Source: Variovorax paradoxus (GTDB lineage Bacteria > Pseudomonadota > Gammaproteobacteria > Burkholderiales > Burkholderiaceae_C). From it: 64,000 bases of DNA. A program made the translations under genes and the position numbers. Under the pieces are notes generated by a model, which made no database searches, was not told where the DNA came from, and saw only the letters and a program-made list of their open reading frames with translations. The stretch is taken from the NCBI RefSeq assembly GCF_022009635.1, contig NZ_CP091716.1:3859001-3923000 (forward strand), written 5' to 3'. The first letter of the stretch is position 1. Each line of letters begins with the position of its first letter. Below are positions 48,528 through 57,860 of the stretch, in pieces.

Positions 48528-49415
48528 TCAGGCCGACGATGACACAGCGCGCGGCTCGCGCAGCGCATTCAGCGCGTCGGCGAAGAACTCCTGCACCTGG
48601 CCCACGCAGGCCAGGCCGTTGTGCGGCACGTTGTCCAGCAGCTCGAAGCGGACCTTGATGCCCGCGGCCTCGAAGGAGCGGCGCAGCGTGTCCAGCCGCT
48701 CGGGGCGGGTGCGGCCGGCGTCGTTGGCGCCCGGCATGTAGTACTTGCCGCCTTCGCGGTGCGTGATCTCCCAGGTCTCGATGTCGGCCTTGCCGGCGAT
48801 CATGTGCACCGGCAGCTCGCGCAGGGCCTCCAGGTTCATCGGCTTGCCGAAGCGGCCGGCGAAGTCCTTGGTGCCGACCCACCAGCCTTGCTCCGGGTCG
48901 ATCAGCGTGACCGAGCCCGGCGCGCCGATCGACACGGCCCACAGCCGCTCGGGGTGCAGCATCGCGAAGCGGTTGGCGAACTGGCCGCCGCCCGAGTAGC
49001 CGAAGAGCGCGAAGCGGCTGAAGTCGCAGCCGAATTTCTCCGCGACCTCGGCCACCATGTCCAGCAGGATGCGGTCGTAGTGGATGTCGGCCTCTATCAG
49101 GTGCTTGAAACCGTCGCGGTTGCCGTCGCCGCGCACGCCGGCCGGGAACAGCGGGCACAGCACGATGCAGTCGTTCCACCGGGCAAAGCCGCTGAAGGCC
49201 TCGCGGTAGTTGACGAAGCCGCGGCCGGTACCGTGCATCACCACCACCAGCTGCATAGGCCGGGCGCCGGGCTTGCCGATGTGCTCGGGCACGTAGGTGC
49301 AGTAGGAAAAGCGCGGGTCGCTGCGCGAGGCGTAGATGGTGCTCGGGCCCAGGTCGTAGATGGCGCGGGCGCGCTGCTCGGCGAAGGCGGTGTTGGGTTG
49401 CGGTGTGGTGGTCAT
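48528..49415 (-). CDS. Alpha/beta-hydrolase, poly(3-hydroxybutyrate)-depolymerase/esterase-like
   Basis: A 295-residue hydrolase: oxyanion region VVVMHGTGRGF (61-66), nucleophile Ser141 in FGYSGGGQF, and a His near VPHNGLACVG. It resembles esterase/PHB-depolymerase-like enzymes but has no signal peptide, so it acts in the cytoplasm. Its place between a C45 acyl-peptide hydrolase and a peptide importer suggests it cleaves an ester bond in the imported compound. Confidence 0.85.
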   Translation of the reverse strand: MTTTPQPNTAFAEQRARAIYDLGPSTIYASRSDPRFSYCTYVPEHIGKPGARPMQLVVVMHGTGRGFVNYREAFSGFARWNDCIVLCPLFPAGVRGDGNRDGFKHLIEADIHYDRILLDMVAEVAEKFGCDFSRFALFGYSGGGQFANRFAMLHPERLWAVSIGAPGSVTLIDPEQGWWVGTKDFAGRFGKPMNLEALRELPVHMIAGKADIETWEITHREGGKYYMPGANDAGRTRPERLDTLRRSFEAAGIKVRFELLDNVPHNGLACVGQVQEFFADALNALREPRAVSSSA

Positions 49416-49436
49416 GGGCGTTCGGGCCTGGCTTGC

Positions 49437-50597
49437 TTACAGCGTGTATTCCTGGAAATTGCGTGCCTCGTAGGGCTTGCGCGCCACCCACATCACGCGG
49501 TTGGCGGCGTCCATCAGCGTGGTGGCCACGGTGGCGGAGATGCTGCTGAAGTCCGCGGGCTTTGGGGTGCGCAGCACGCCGTCGGGCTTGCCGAATTCGT
49601 CGGCCAGCGCGGCCTTGACGTGGGACCAGTCGATGCGGCGGCCCTCGGGCTGGGCGGTCACGCGGCGCAGCGCGTTTTCGACGCGGTGCTGGCGGTAGAT
49701 GCTGTCGGGCCGCTGCGGCAGGCCCGGGTCGCGCAGCTTGACGATGGCCGATGGCGACATCCAGTGATTGGCGTGCACCAGCAGGTCGTTCTCCGGCAGG
49801 GTCCAGAAGATCTCGCCGGGCGAGGTCTCCAGGCTGATGCCCGAGCCGTCGTTGCCGGTGGCCTGCGCCAGGATCATGTTGTTGGCGCAGTAGCGCTTCG
49901 ACGCCCAGATGGTCTTCATGGCCTGGGCCAGGTTGGCGGCCTCCAGCACGCGGCGGCGCAGCAGCACCAGCGGCACGCCGGCGCCTTGCTGGAAGTCTTC
50001 ATGGCAGGTCAGCGAATTGCCGGTGAGAGACACGCCGTTGCTGTTGAAGCCGTGCCGCGCCAGCGCGCCGGCCTCGGTGAAAGTCAGCATGTCGGGGCCG
50101 CCCTCGGTGCGGATGCGCAGCACGATGCCGGTGTCGACGCATTCCTGACGCCAGTCCCAGTTATGGGCGTGCATCAGGCGGCCGGTGGCCGAGCGCGCGG
50201 GCAGCACGACGAGGCCGGTGCAGTCGCCGTCTTCCGACGAGGCGGCGTCGGTATCGACCTTGGCCTTGGGTTCGGCCGAGCTCTTCATGTCGGCATAGCC
50301 GAACAGCATCTCGGTGCGGCAGTTGATCATCACGATGTCTTCGAGCGGCACGCCCGCGCCTTCGGCGATGCCGCGCATTTCCTCGAGGTAGCTGGCGTCG
50401 TAGGCCTCGATCAGCGGGAGCATGGACCGGGCCAGGCGGGCGATGGTGGCGTCGTCCAGGCCGCGGCGGCCGAGCTGGGCGCGGTAGAGCGCGACACCGC
50501 CGGCCACGCGCTCGGGCACCGCGCGGCCGTGCTGCACGCCGCGCGCATGCGGCGTACCGGAAACATCGACGAGGGGAAAGTACTGGGGGGTGGTCAT
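49437..50597 (-). CDS. C45 peptidase / acyl-CoA:6-aminopenicillanate acyltransferase-like Ntn hydrolase
   Basis: A 386-residue C45 family protein. The Ntn nucleophile is Cys126 after Asp-Gly-Asp (EDGDCTGLVV), where the precursor would cut itself. AHNWDWR, GFNSNGVSLTGNSL and ENDLLVHANHW are family features. Relatives hydrolyse N-acyl amino acids or beta-lactam side chains. The start at 50597 gives the typical N terminus FPLVDVSGTPHARGVQHG; upstream in-frame ATGs exist. First gene of the importer operon, divergent from the LysR gene. Confidence 0.88.
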   Translation of the reverse strand: MTTPQYFPLVDVSGTPHARGVQHGRAVPERVAGGVALYRAQLGRRGLDDATIARLARSMLPLIEAYDASYLEEMRGIAEGAGVPLEDIVMINCRTEMLFGYADMKSSAEPKAKVDTDAASSEDGDCTGLVVLPARSATGRLMHAHNWDWRQECVDTGIVLRIRTEGGPDMLTFTEAGALARHGFNSNGVSLTGNSLTCHEDFQQGAGVPLVLLRRRVLEAANLAQAMKTIWASKRYCANNMILAQATGNDGSGISLETSPGEIFWTLPENDLLVHANHWMSPSAIVKLRDPGLPQRPDSIYRQHRVENALRRVTAQPEGRRIDWSHVKAALADEFGKPDGVLRTPKPADFSSISATVATTLMDAANRVMWVARKPYEARNFQEYTL

Positions 50598-50750
50598 GGA
50601 ATGGAAGGGCTGTGTTGTTCTTGTCATCGGCCTGCCGCCCAAAGGCGGTATGGCGATGACCATGGGCCGCATTGTTTTGCATGCACAGGAAAAAATAAAT
50701 TTAAAAATTATTTAGAATTAATAAAGAAATTCTTTCCCTTTGAACACGGC
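50598..50750. promoter_or_regulatory. Divergent control region of the LysR gene and the C45/importer operon
   Basis: 153 bases between two divergent starts, with a sharp AT-rich block (about 50690-50740) that includes the near-inverted pair AAATAA / TTATTT. Expected LysR binding site; no single T-N11-A box can be picked with confidence. Confidence 0.5.
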
Positions 50751-51644
50751 ATGAGCAGCATCCGCTTTCTTCGAACCTTCGTGGCCGCGGCCCGGGGTGG
50801 CTCCTTTGCCGCGGCGGCCGACCAGGTCGCGCTCACGCAGGCCGCCGTGGGCCAGCAGATGCGCGCGCTCGAGGCGGAAATGAAGAAGCCGCTGTTCGAC
50901 AAGACCGGCCGCACCATGGTGCTGAGCCCCGCCGGCCATCTGCTGCTGCCGCGCGCGGAGGAACTGCTGGCGCAGTACGAGACGATGCGGCGCGACCTGC
51001 AGGACCAGCGGCAGATCGCCGGCACCATCAAGCTCGGCTCGCTCATCTCGGCCATGGGGCTGCTGTCGAGCACGCTGGCGCAACTCAAGTCGCTGCACCC
51101 CAACCTCGAAGTCGAGCTGCGCGTGCGCGAGCAGATGAAGCTCATGGAAGACGTGGCCAGCGGCGAGCTCGATGCCGCCGTGGTGGTCGAGCGCCAGTGG
51201 CCCGACGTGCCGGGCCTGCAGTGGACGCCGTGCTACGACGAGTCGCTCACCGTCATCGCCAACTCGGGCATCGCCTCGTCCGACACGCCCATTGCCAGCC
51301 TGTTTGCCACGCACCCCTTTATCCGCTTCGACCGGCGCACGCCGACCGGGGCGCGCATCGACCGCATCCTGCGCCGGCTGCAACTGGTGCCCAAGGAGTT
51401 CCTGGAGCTGAATTCGCTGCTGGCCATTGCCGAGCTGGTGCGCAAGAACGTGGGCTTCACCATGGCGCCGCTGCTGAAGAACTTCGACTGGGAAAGCGAC
51501 CCCGCGCTGTGCGTGCTGCAACTGCCGGGCCGGCCGGTGGCGCGGCGGCTGGGCATGCTGGAGAACGGTCGGCGCAGCCACATCACCGGCGTGGTCCGCG
51601 AGGAAATGCTGGCGCACCTGCGACGCATGAAGCCCGGCTCCTGA
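50751..51644 (+). CDS. LysR-family transcriptional regulator
   Basis: A 297-residue LysR regulator: N-terminal winged HTH (RFLRTFVAAARGGSFAAAADQVALTQAAVGQQMRALEAE) then the two-lobe ligand domain. Divergent from the C45/esterase/peptide-importer operon across a 153-base region, so it most likely controls that operon. The 55 bases before ATG 50751 are strongly AT-rich (AAAATAAATTTAAAAATTATTT-like), as promoter regions often are. Confidence 0.93.
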   Translation: MSSIRFLRTFVAAARGGSFAAAADQVALTQAAVGQQMRALEAEMKKPLFDKTGRTMVLSPAGHLLLPRAEELLAQYETMRRDLQDQRQIAGTIKLGSLISAMGLLSSTLAQLKSLHPNLEVELRVREQMKLMEDVASGELDAAVVVERQWPDVPGLQWTPCYDESLTVIANSGIASSDTPIASLFATHPFIRFDRRTPTGARIDRILRRLQLVPKEFLELNSLLAIAELVRKNVGFTMAPLLKNFDWESDPALCVLQLPGRPVARRLGMLENGRRSHITGVVREEMLAHLRRMKPGS

Positions 51645-51758
51645 CACGCCCTTGACAGAAGACAGACAGCGCTTACGCGAGGCGCGTGCGTCTTCTTACC
51701 CGCAAGGCGGCGCGCGTCTCCAGCATCGGAATCTCCCCAACCTTGCAGGAGCACGAAC

Positions 51759-52070
51759 ATGCCAAGAGGCGACAAGACGTCCTATACGGACAAGCAGAAG
51801 CGGCAGGCCGAGCACATCGAGGAAGGCTACGAACACCGAGGCGTGGGCAAAGGTGAAGCCGAACGCCGCGCCTGGGCCACGGTGAATGCAGAGACCGGCG
51901 GCGGAAAGAAATCAGGCTCCGGCCGGGGCAAGGCTGAAAACCATGCGCCGGCCCGCAAGGGTGGCCGCTTGGGCGGTGCCGCTGCGGCAAACCGCACGGC
52001 CGCCGAGCGTTCCGCTTCGGCAAAGAAGGCGGCGGCCACGCGCAGGCGCAACGCCGAAAAGCGGGGCTGA
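51759..52070 (+). CDS. Small basic protein, plasmid-stabilisation-family annotation
   Basis: A 103-residue, Lys/Arg/Ala-rich protein: MPRGDKTSYTDKQKRQAEHIEEGYEHRGVGKGEAERRAWATVN followed by GGGKKSGSGRGK and a basic Ala-rich end. It is widely annotated as a plasmid stabilisation protein, but the sequence looks more like a DNA- or stress-associated protein, and function is unproven. GCAGGAG at 51745-51751 is a good ribosome site. Confidence 0.8.
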   Translation: MPRGDKTSYTDKQKRQAEHIEEGYEHRGVGKGEAERRAWATVNAETGGGKKSGSGRGKAENHAPARKGGRLGGAAAANRTAAERSASAKKAAATRRRNAEKRG

Positions 52071-52088
52071 CCGGCGCGGAGCCAGGCG

Positions 52089-52952
52089 ATGCATATCGTT
52101 CTTGGTGCCACCGGCCATGTCGGCTCGGCGCTCGCGCAAGCCCTGCTGGCTCGCAGCGAACCCGTGACCGTTGTGACGCGCGATGCCGGCAAGACAGAAG
52201 CTCTGCGCCGCAAGGGCGCCCACGTGGCGGAAGTCGACGTGTTCGACACGCCCGCGCTGCACCGCGTGTTCCAGGGCAGCCAGCGCATCTTCGTGCTGAA
52301 CCCGCCCGCTGCGCCATCGACCGACACGGTGGCCGAGGAGCGCAGGAGCATGCGCGCCATCGTCGCCGCGCTCGAGGGCTGCAGGCCCGAAAAAATCGTC
52401 GCCGAATCGGTCTATGGCGCACGACCCGGCAAAGGCATCGGCGACCTCGGCGTGCTCCACGAGTTGGAGCAGGCGCTGCAGGCCGGTCCGGCGCCGTTCA
52501 GCGCACTGCGCGCGGCCTACTACATGAGCAACTGGGACGCATCGCTGAAGACCGCGCGCGAGGAGGGCAAGGTGCACACCATGTATCCGCCCGGCTTCAC
52601 GCTGCCGATGGTCGCGCCGCACGACCTGGGCGAGTTCGCCGCGAAGCTGATGCTGGGCCCAGCGGAATCGTCGGGGCCGCACCATGTCGAGGGGCCGGCG
52701 CGCTACTCCTCGGCGGACGTGGCGGCGGCTTTTGCCGAGGCGCTGGGGCGCCCGGTGGAGGCGGTGCAGACGCCGCAGGCGCAATGGGTGCCGGCGTTCA
52801 AGGCACTGGGCTTTTCGGATGCGGCGGCAAGGTCGTACGCGGAAATGACGCGCCTCACTCTGGAAGACAAGTTCGAGCCGGAGAAGCCTGAGCGCGGTGC
52901 GATCTCGCTGCGTGACTACATCACGGCGCTGGTGAGAAAGAGTTCGGACTAG
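52089..52952 (+). CDS. NmrA/NAD(P)-binding Rossmann family protein
   Basis: A 287-residue atypical short-chain dehydrogenase: MHIVLGATGHVGSALAQALL is the nucleotide-binding motif, then DVFDTPALHRVFQGSQRIFVLNPPA and a C-terminal substrate region (HHVEGPARYSSADVAAAFAEALGRPVEAV). NmrA-like proteins sense redox cofactors or reduce quinones; which applies here is unknown. Confidence 0.85.
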   Translation: MHIVLGATGHVGSALAQALLARSEPVTVVTRDAGKTEALRRKGAHVAEVDVFDTPALHRVFQGSQRIFVLNPPAAPSTDTVAEERRSMRAIVAALEGCRPEKIVAESVYGARPGKGIGDLGVLHELEQALQAGPAPFSALRAAYYMSNWDASLKTAREEGKVHTMYPPGFTLPMVAPHDLGEFAAKLMLGPAESSGPHHVEGPARYSSADVAAAFAEALGRPVEAVQTPQAQWVPAFKALGFSDAAARSYAEMTRLTLEDKFEPEKPERGAISLRDYITALVRKSSD

Positions 52953-53249
52953 CCGGTTGTCGAGAACGCGCCAGTCAGGCGTCCGAAAGTCGAGGAATGG
53001 CTGCGCTCGCCAGCGAGAACCGGACATTCCACGGCGATCTCTGGCGCCAGCCTGACAACTTGCAACGAGCCCGCTTGCGTGTTCGCGCGCACATTGCCGC
53101 TGTCTTGCACCACCTTGCGCCGAACGCGCGCGCTACCCCGGTCAACATCGCCCAACACACCGTCTTGTCGCACGCCAAAAGCCCGTTTGCCGGCCGCCTG
53201 ACACGCCGATACGATCCCGCGCCTCAGTCCCTCTTCAAGGAATGCGCGG
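52953..53249. other. 297-base stretch without a gene before bioA
   Basis: Neither strand carries a convincing gene; the minus-strand reading frame (52949-53338) lacks any family features. The stretch may hold the biotin promoter, but no BirA (TTGTAAAC) or BioR (TTATCTATAA) operator is visible. It may also be decayed repeat DNA. Confidence 0.45.
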
Positions 53250-54629
53250 GTGCCTTCATCGACCGATTTTTCTCCCGGCAACGCCGGCTGGCAGCAACGC
53301 AGCCGGCGCCATGTGTGGCACCCGTGCACCCAGAGCATCCGGCTCGAAGCCGTGCCGCCGCTGCCGATTGCGCGCGGCGAGGGCGTCTGGCTCTTCGACC
53401 ACGAAGGCAGGCGCTACATGGACGCGACCAGTTCCTGGTGGGTCAATCTTTTCGGCCATGCGCACCCGGCCATCAATGCCGCGCTGAAGGCGCAGCTCGA
53501 CACGCTGCCGCACGTGATGCTCGCGGGCTGCACGCATGCGCCGGCGGTGGAACTGGCCGAGCGCCTGTCCGCGCTCACCGGCCACGCACTGGGCCATTGC
53601 TTCTATGCCTCCGACGGCGCCTCGGCGGTCGAGATCGCGCTGAAGATGAGTTTCCACGCCTGGCGCAATGCCGGCCGTGGCGGCAAGCAGCGCTTCGTCG
53701 CGCTGCGCCAGGGCTATCACGGCGAGACGCTGGGCGCGCTGCACGTGACCGACGTGCCGGTGTTCCGCGACGCCTACGCGCCGCTGCTCGCGAACGCGCA
53801 CCTCGTCGCTTCGCCGGATGCGCGCTCGGCGTTGCCGGGCGAAGGCCCCGCCGACGTGGCGCGCCGCGCGGCGGCCCAACTCGAATCGCTGCTGGCCGGG
53901 CACCACGACAGCATTGCCGCCGTCATCCTCGAGCCGCTGGTGCAGTGCGCCGCCGGCATGGCGATGCACGACCCCGAGTACCTGCGCTTGGTGCGCGCGC
54001 TGTGCGACCGCCACGAGGTGCACCTGATCGCCGATGAAATAGCCGTGGGCTGTGGCCGCACCGGCAGCTTCTTCGCCTGCGAGCAGGCCGGCATCTGGCC
54101 GGACTTCCTGTGCCTGTCGAAGGGCATCAGCGGAGGCTATCTGCCGCTGGCACTGGTGATGGCGCGCGACGCGATCTACCAAGCCTTCATCGACGACGAT
54201 GCGGCCCGCAGCTTCCTGCATTCGCACTCGTACACCGGCAATGCGCTGGCCTGCCGCGCGGCGCTGGCCACGCTCGACCTGTTCGACAGCGAAGACGTGC
54301 TGCGGCGCAACCGCAGCCGCGCCGCGCGACTGCTGCAAGGCCTGCAAGAAGGGCTCGGCGGCCTGCCGGTCGACCATCTGCGGCAGCAGGGCATGATCAC
54401 CGCGTTCGACGTGCGCGAGCCCGGCGCGCGCTTCGCGGAGCGATTCCACATGGTCGCGCGAGAGCAGGGACTGCTGATGCGACCCATCGGCAACACGGTC
54501 TACCTGATGCCGCCATACGCCATCGATGACGGCGAGATCGACCAGTTGGTGGGCGGCACGCTGGCCACGCTGAAGGCGGTCGCTGCCACCGGCACGAAGC
54601 AAGGAGCCCGCGATGTCGCGCTTGCTTGA
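53250..54629 (+). CDS. bioA: Adenosylmethionine-8-amino-7-oxononanoate aminotransferase
   Basis: A 459-residue class III aminotransferase that makes 7,8-diaminopelargonate in biotin synthesis. HVWHPCTQ near the N terminus, [13 protein letters not shown], and the PLP Lys291 ([11 protein letters not shown]) with [11 protein letters not shown] fit BioA. Start is GTG 53250 with AAGGA 8 bases upstream. It overlaps the bioF start by 17 bases. Confidence 0.94.
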   Translation: MPSSTDFSPGNAGWQQRSRRHVWHPCTQSIRLEAVPPLPIARGEGVWLFDHEGRRYMDATSSWWVNLFGHAHPAINAALKAQLDTLPHVMLAGCTHAPAVELAERLSALTGHALGHCFYASDGASAVEIALKMSFHAWRNAGRGGKQRFVALRQGYHGETLGALHVTDVPVFRDAYAPLLANAHLVASPDARSALPGEGPADVARRAAAQLESLLAGHHDSIAAVILEPLVQCAAGMAMHDPEYLRLVRALCDRHEVHLIADEIAVGCGRTGSFFACEQAGIWPDFLCLSKGISGGYLPLALVMARDAIYQAFIDDDAARSFLHSHSYTGNALACRAALATLDLFDSEDVLRRNRSRAARLLQGLQEGLGGLPVDHLRQQGMITAFDVREPGARFAERFHMVAREQGLLMRPIGNTVYLMPPYAIDDGEIDQLVGGTLATLKAVAATGTKQGARDVALA

Positions 54630-55851
54630 CCGCCTGCAGGGCGAGATCGACGCGCTCGACGCGCAATCGCTGCGCCGCCGCCGCCAGATCGCCGAGACCG
54701 CCTGCGCTCCCCGGCAGACGCTGACCCTGCACGGCGCCGCCGCGCCGCGCACCATGCTCGGCTTCAGCAGCAACGACTACTTGGGCCTGGCCGCGCACCC
54801 TGCCTTGGCGGCGGCCTGGGCTGAAGGCGCGGCGCTCTACGGCACGGGCAGCGGCGGTTCGCACCTGATCCTGGGCCATTCGCGCGCGCATGCGCAGCTC
54901 GAAGAACGGCTCGCGGACTGGATGGCGCCGTTCATTCCAGATGCGCGCAGCCTGTTCTTCTGCACCGGCTATATGGCCAACCTGGCGGTGCTGTCGGCGC
55001 TGGGCGGCGCCGAGGCGGCGATTTTCTCGGAGGCACTCAACCACGCCTCGCTGATCGACGGCGCACGGTTGGCCAAGGCCCGTGTCGAACGCTATGCGCA
55101 CCGGGACGTGGCTGCGCTCGACGCACAGCTCGGTGCCTGCGATGCGCCGGTCAAGCTCATCGTGAGCGATGCGGTGTTCAGCATGGACGGATGCATAGCG
55201 CCGGTGGCCGAACTGCTGGCGCTGGCCGAGCGGCACGACGCCTGGCTGGTGCTGGACGACGCACACGGCTTCGGCGTTCTGGGCGCCACGGGGCGCGGCG
55301 TGCTCGAAGCCATGGGGCTGCGTTCCGAGCGGCTGGTGCTGGTGGGCACGCTGGGCAAGGCGGCGGGCGTGGCGGGCGCTTTCGTGGCGGCGCACCAAAC
55401 CGTCGTCGACTATCTGGTGCAGCGCGCGCGGCCCTACATCTTCACCACGGCCGCGCCGCCGGCCGTTGCGCATGCCTTGCTCGCGAGCCTGTCGCTGATC
55501 GAAGGCGAGGAGGGCGACGAACGGCGCATCCGGCTGCGGGCACGCATTGCCCAACTGCGACAAGGCTTGGCCGGTGTGCTTCCCCCGGACGGCAGCGCGT
55601 GGCTGCCCGATTCGTCCACCGCCATCCAGCCGCTGATCGTCGGAGACAACGCACGTGCGATGCGGACGATGGCGCTGCTCGACGCACAAGGCCTGCGCGT
55701 CGGTGCGATCCGTCCGCCGACCGTGCCCGCGGGCACCGCGCGGCTGCGCATCGCGCTGTCGGCCAGCCATTCGGAGGCGGACGTGGCGCGGCTGGTCGAC
55801 GCGCTGGGGCAATCGCTCGCATGGCAACAGCCCTGCAAGGAGGCCGCATGA
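54613..55851 (+). CDS. bioF: 8-amino-7-oxononanoate synthase
   Basis: A 412-residue PLP enzyme joining pimeloyl-ACP/CoA and L-alanine. The family signatures [51 protein letters not shown] and PLP Lys249 (GTLGKAAG) are all present. AAGGAG at 54601-54606 is its ribosome site, inside the end of bioA. Stop overlaps bioD (ATGA). Confidence 0.95.
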   Translation: MSRLLDRLQGEIDALDAQSLRRRRQIAETACAPRQTLTLHGAAAPRTMLGFSSNDYLGLAAHPALAAAWAEGAALYGTGSGGSHLILGHSRAHAQLEERLADWMAPFIPDARSLFFCTGYMANLAVLSALGGAEAAIFSEALNHASLIDGARLAKARVERYAHRDVAALDAQLGACDAPVKLIVSDAVFSMDGCIAPVAELLALAERHDAWLVLDDAHGFGVLGATGRGVLEAMGLRSERLVLVGTLGKAAGVAGAFVAAHQTVVDYLVQRARPYIFTTAAPPAVAHALLASLSLIEGEEGDERRIRLRARIAQLRQGLAGVLPPDGSAWLPDSSTAIQPLIVGDNARAMRTMALLDAQGLRVGAIRPPTVPAGTARLRIALSASHSEADVARLVDALGQSLAWQQPCKEAA

Positions 55852-56594
55852 CGCCGCGCCGCTGGTTCGTCACCGGCACCGACACCGGCATCGGCAAGAC
55901 GCTGGTCAGCAGCGCCATGCTGAGCGTGCTTGCCGCCTCGGGCCTGCGCGCCGTCGGCATGAAGCCGGTGGCGGCCGGTCTCGAACAGATCGACGGCGAA
56001 TGGTGCAACGAAGACGTCACACGCCTGCACGAGGCCGGCAACGTCGATGCGCCGCTCGCGCTGCGTTGCCCGTACCTGCTGCGCGCGCCGATGTCGCCGC
56101 ACCTCGCCGCCAGGGAGGAGGGCATGCGCATCGCGCTGCAGCCGCTGCTGTCGGCCTTCGAGCAACTGTCGGCGCGTGCCGATGCGGTGGTGGTCGAGGG
56201 CGTGGGCGGCTTCTGCGTGCCCTTCGGCGACGACCTGGACAGCGCCGATCTCGCCGTGGCGCTGGGCTTGCCGGTGATTCTCGTGGTCGGTGTGCGGCTG
56301 GGCTGCCTCAACCATGCGCTGCTGACCGCCGAGGCGATCCGCGCCCGTGGTTTGGTGCTCGCGGGCTGGGTGGCCAGCATGATCGACCCGCTGATGCTGG
56401 CGCCGCAGGCCAACCTGCAAACGCTGCGCGCCCGCCTGGGCGCGCCCCTGCTGGGCATCGTGCCGCACCTGGAGCATGCGAATGCCGCGCAGGCGGCCCG
56501 GCACATCGACCTGCGCGCCCTGCGCGCGACGGCGGCCCACGCCGCGCGCCTCGCTGCCCTGCAGGCGCCGGAAGTTTCAGCCGCGCTGGCCTGA
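55848..56594 (+). CDS. bioD: Dethiobiotin synthetase
   Basis: A 248-residue ATP-dependent carboxylase-like enzyme that closes the ureido ring to give dethiobiotin. P-loop GTDTGIGKT at residues 10-18, MKPVAAGLE, and [10 protein letters not shown] are characteristic. It is the last of the three bio genes here; bioB is not adjacent. Its 3' end overlaps the convergent aldo/keto reductase by 18 bases. Confidence 0.95.
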   Translation: MTPRRWFVTGTDTGIGKTLVSSAMLSVLAASGLRAVGMKPVAAGLEQIDGEWCNEDVTRLHEAGNVDAPLALRCPYLLRAPMSPHLAAREEGMRIALQPLLSAFEQLSARADAVVVEGVGGFCVPFGDDLDSADLAVALGLPVILVVGVRLGCLNHALLTAEAIRARGLVLAGWVASMIDPLMLAPQANLQTLRARLGAPLLGIVPHLEHANAAQAARHIDLRALRATAAHAARLAALQAPEVSAALA

Positions 56595-57629
56595 TTCCGC
56601 CAGGCGCTTGGCCCGCGCGCCGCCCTGGCGCTCGAGCATCCAGCCGGGGTATTCGGCGGGCAGCGCGCTCACCTTGTCCAGCGTGGCCAGCTCTTCCGGC
56701 GTCAGCTTGATGGCGGTGGCGGCGATGTTGTCGTCGAGCTGCTCGGCGCGCTTGGCGCCGATGATCACGCTGGTCACCACCTGCTGGTGCAGCAGCCATG
56801 CCAGCGCGATCTGCGCAACCGACACCTTGCGGGCATCGGCCAGCTTGCGCATCGCGTCGATGCAGTCGTAGGCGCGGTCGACGTTGACGGGCGGAAAGTC
56901 GAAGGTGGCGCGGCGGCTGCCTTGCTCGGCCTCGATGTCGCGGCCGAACTTGCCGCTCAGCAGGCCGCCCGCCAGCGGACTCCAGACCATCAGGCCGACG
57001 TTTTCGCTGCGCAGCATCGGCGCCAGTTCGCGTTCCAGGTCGCGCCCGGCGATGGTGTAGTACGCCTGCAGCGACTCGAAACGCGCCAGCCGGTCGCGCT
57101 CGGCGATGCCCAGCGCCTTGGCGATCTGCCAGGCGGCCCAGTTCGACACGCCCACGTAGCGCACATGGCCGTGGCGCACGAGGTTGTCGAGCGCATGCAC
57201 CGTTTCCTCGATGGGCGTGACCGGGTCGAAGCCGTGGATCTGGTACAGGTCGATGTGGTCCAGCTGCAGCCGCTTCAGGCTGGCCTTCACGCCGTCCATG
57301 ATGTGAAAACGCGAGGCGCCGGCGGAGTTGACGCCCTTGCTGCCGGTCTCGCCCAGCACCTTGGTCGCCAGCACGAAGCTGTCGCGCGGCACCTTGAGGT
57401 TCTTCAGGGCCTGCCCGGTCATGACCTCGGACATGCCTTCGGAGTACACGTCGGCCGTGTCGATGAAGTTGATGCCGGCGTCCAGCGCGCGGCCGATCAG
57501 CCCTTCGGCCTCGGCCTGCTGCAGGTTGCCGATCTGGCCCCAGATGCCGGAGGAGCCGCCGAAGGTCATGGTGCCCAGGCACAGTTCCGAAACCAGGAGG
57601 CCGGTACGGCCGAATTTGCGGTATTGCAT
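56577..57629 (-). CDS. Aldo/keto reductase
   Basis: A 350-residue NADPH-dependent AKR with the tetrad Asp and Tyr (FIDTADVYSEG), Lys (LATKVLG) and His (DLYQIHGFD). It belongs to the Tas/YghZ-like branch (MQYRKFGRTGLLVSELCLGTMTFGG). Divergent from an AraC regulator, which likely controls it. Substrate is probably an aldehyde. Confidence 0.93.
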   Translation of the reverse strand: MQYRKFGRTGLLVSELCLGTMTFGGSSGIWGQIGNLQQAEAEGLIGRALDAGINFIDTADVYSEGMSEVMTGQALKNLKVPRDSFVLATKVLGETGSKGVNSAGASRFHIMDGVKASLKRLQLDHIDLYQIHGFDPVTPIEETVHALDNLVRHGHVRYVGVSNWAAWQIAKALGIAERDRLARFESLQAYYTIAGRDLERELAPMLRSENVGLMVWSPLAGGLLSGKFGRDIEAEQGSRRATFDFPPVNVDRAYDCIDAMRKLADARKVSVAQIALAWLLHQQVVTSVIIGAKRAEQLDDNIAATAIKLTPEELATLDKVSALPAEYPGWMLERQGGARAKRLAESGQRG

Positions 57630-57686
57630 GGCGTTGTTCCTTTGCGTTGAAGGCGCTCCAGGGCCGGTCGGCCGTGGGCGACAGCC

Positions 57687-57743
57687 AAAAGTATCCGGCC
57701 GGGCGCGCCGGCGGGGCGAGCGCGTTCCTGCAAAGTATTTGCC
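57687..57743. promoter_or_regulatory. Two direct repeats between the AKR and AraC genes
   Basis: AAAAGTATCCGGCC (57687-57700) and CAAAGTATTTGCC (57731-57743) share AAAGTAT-xx-GCC-like sequence about 44 bases apart, in the same orientation. Possible AraC-type half sites. Confidence 0.4.
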
Positions 57744-57860
57744 TGATTCTCCAGACCTCCCCGGCGGCGCGTGCGAATTCGCGGGAGGGGCGCTAAGCTG
57801 CAAACCGCTCATTCCTCCATGGGGCCGCTGCGCGGCCCCCATCGCGACAAGGCCCCGAAC

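Noticed and set aside
52949..53338. 129-residue minus-strand frame before bioA
   Set aside because: It overlaps the bioA start, has no start-site signal and no family resemblance.
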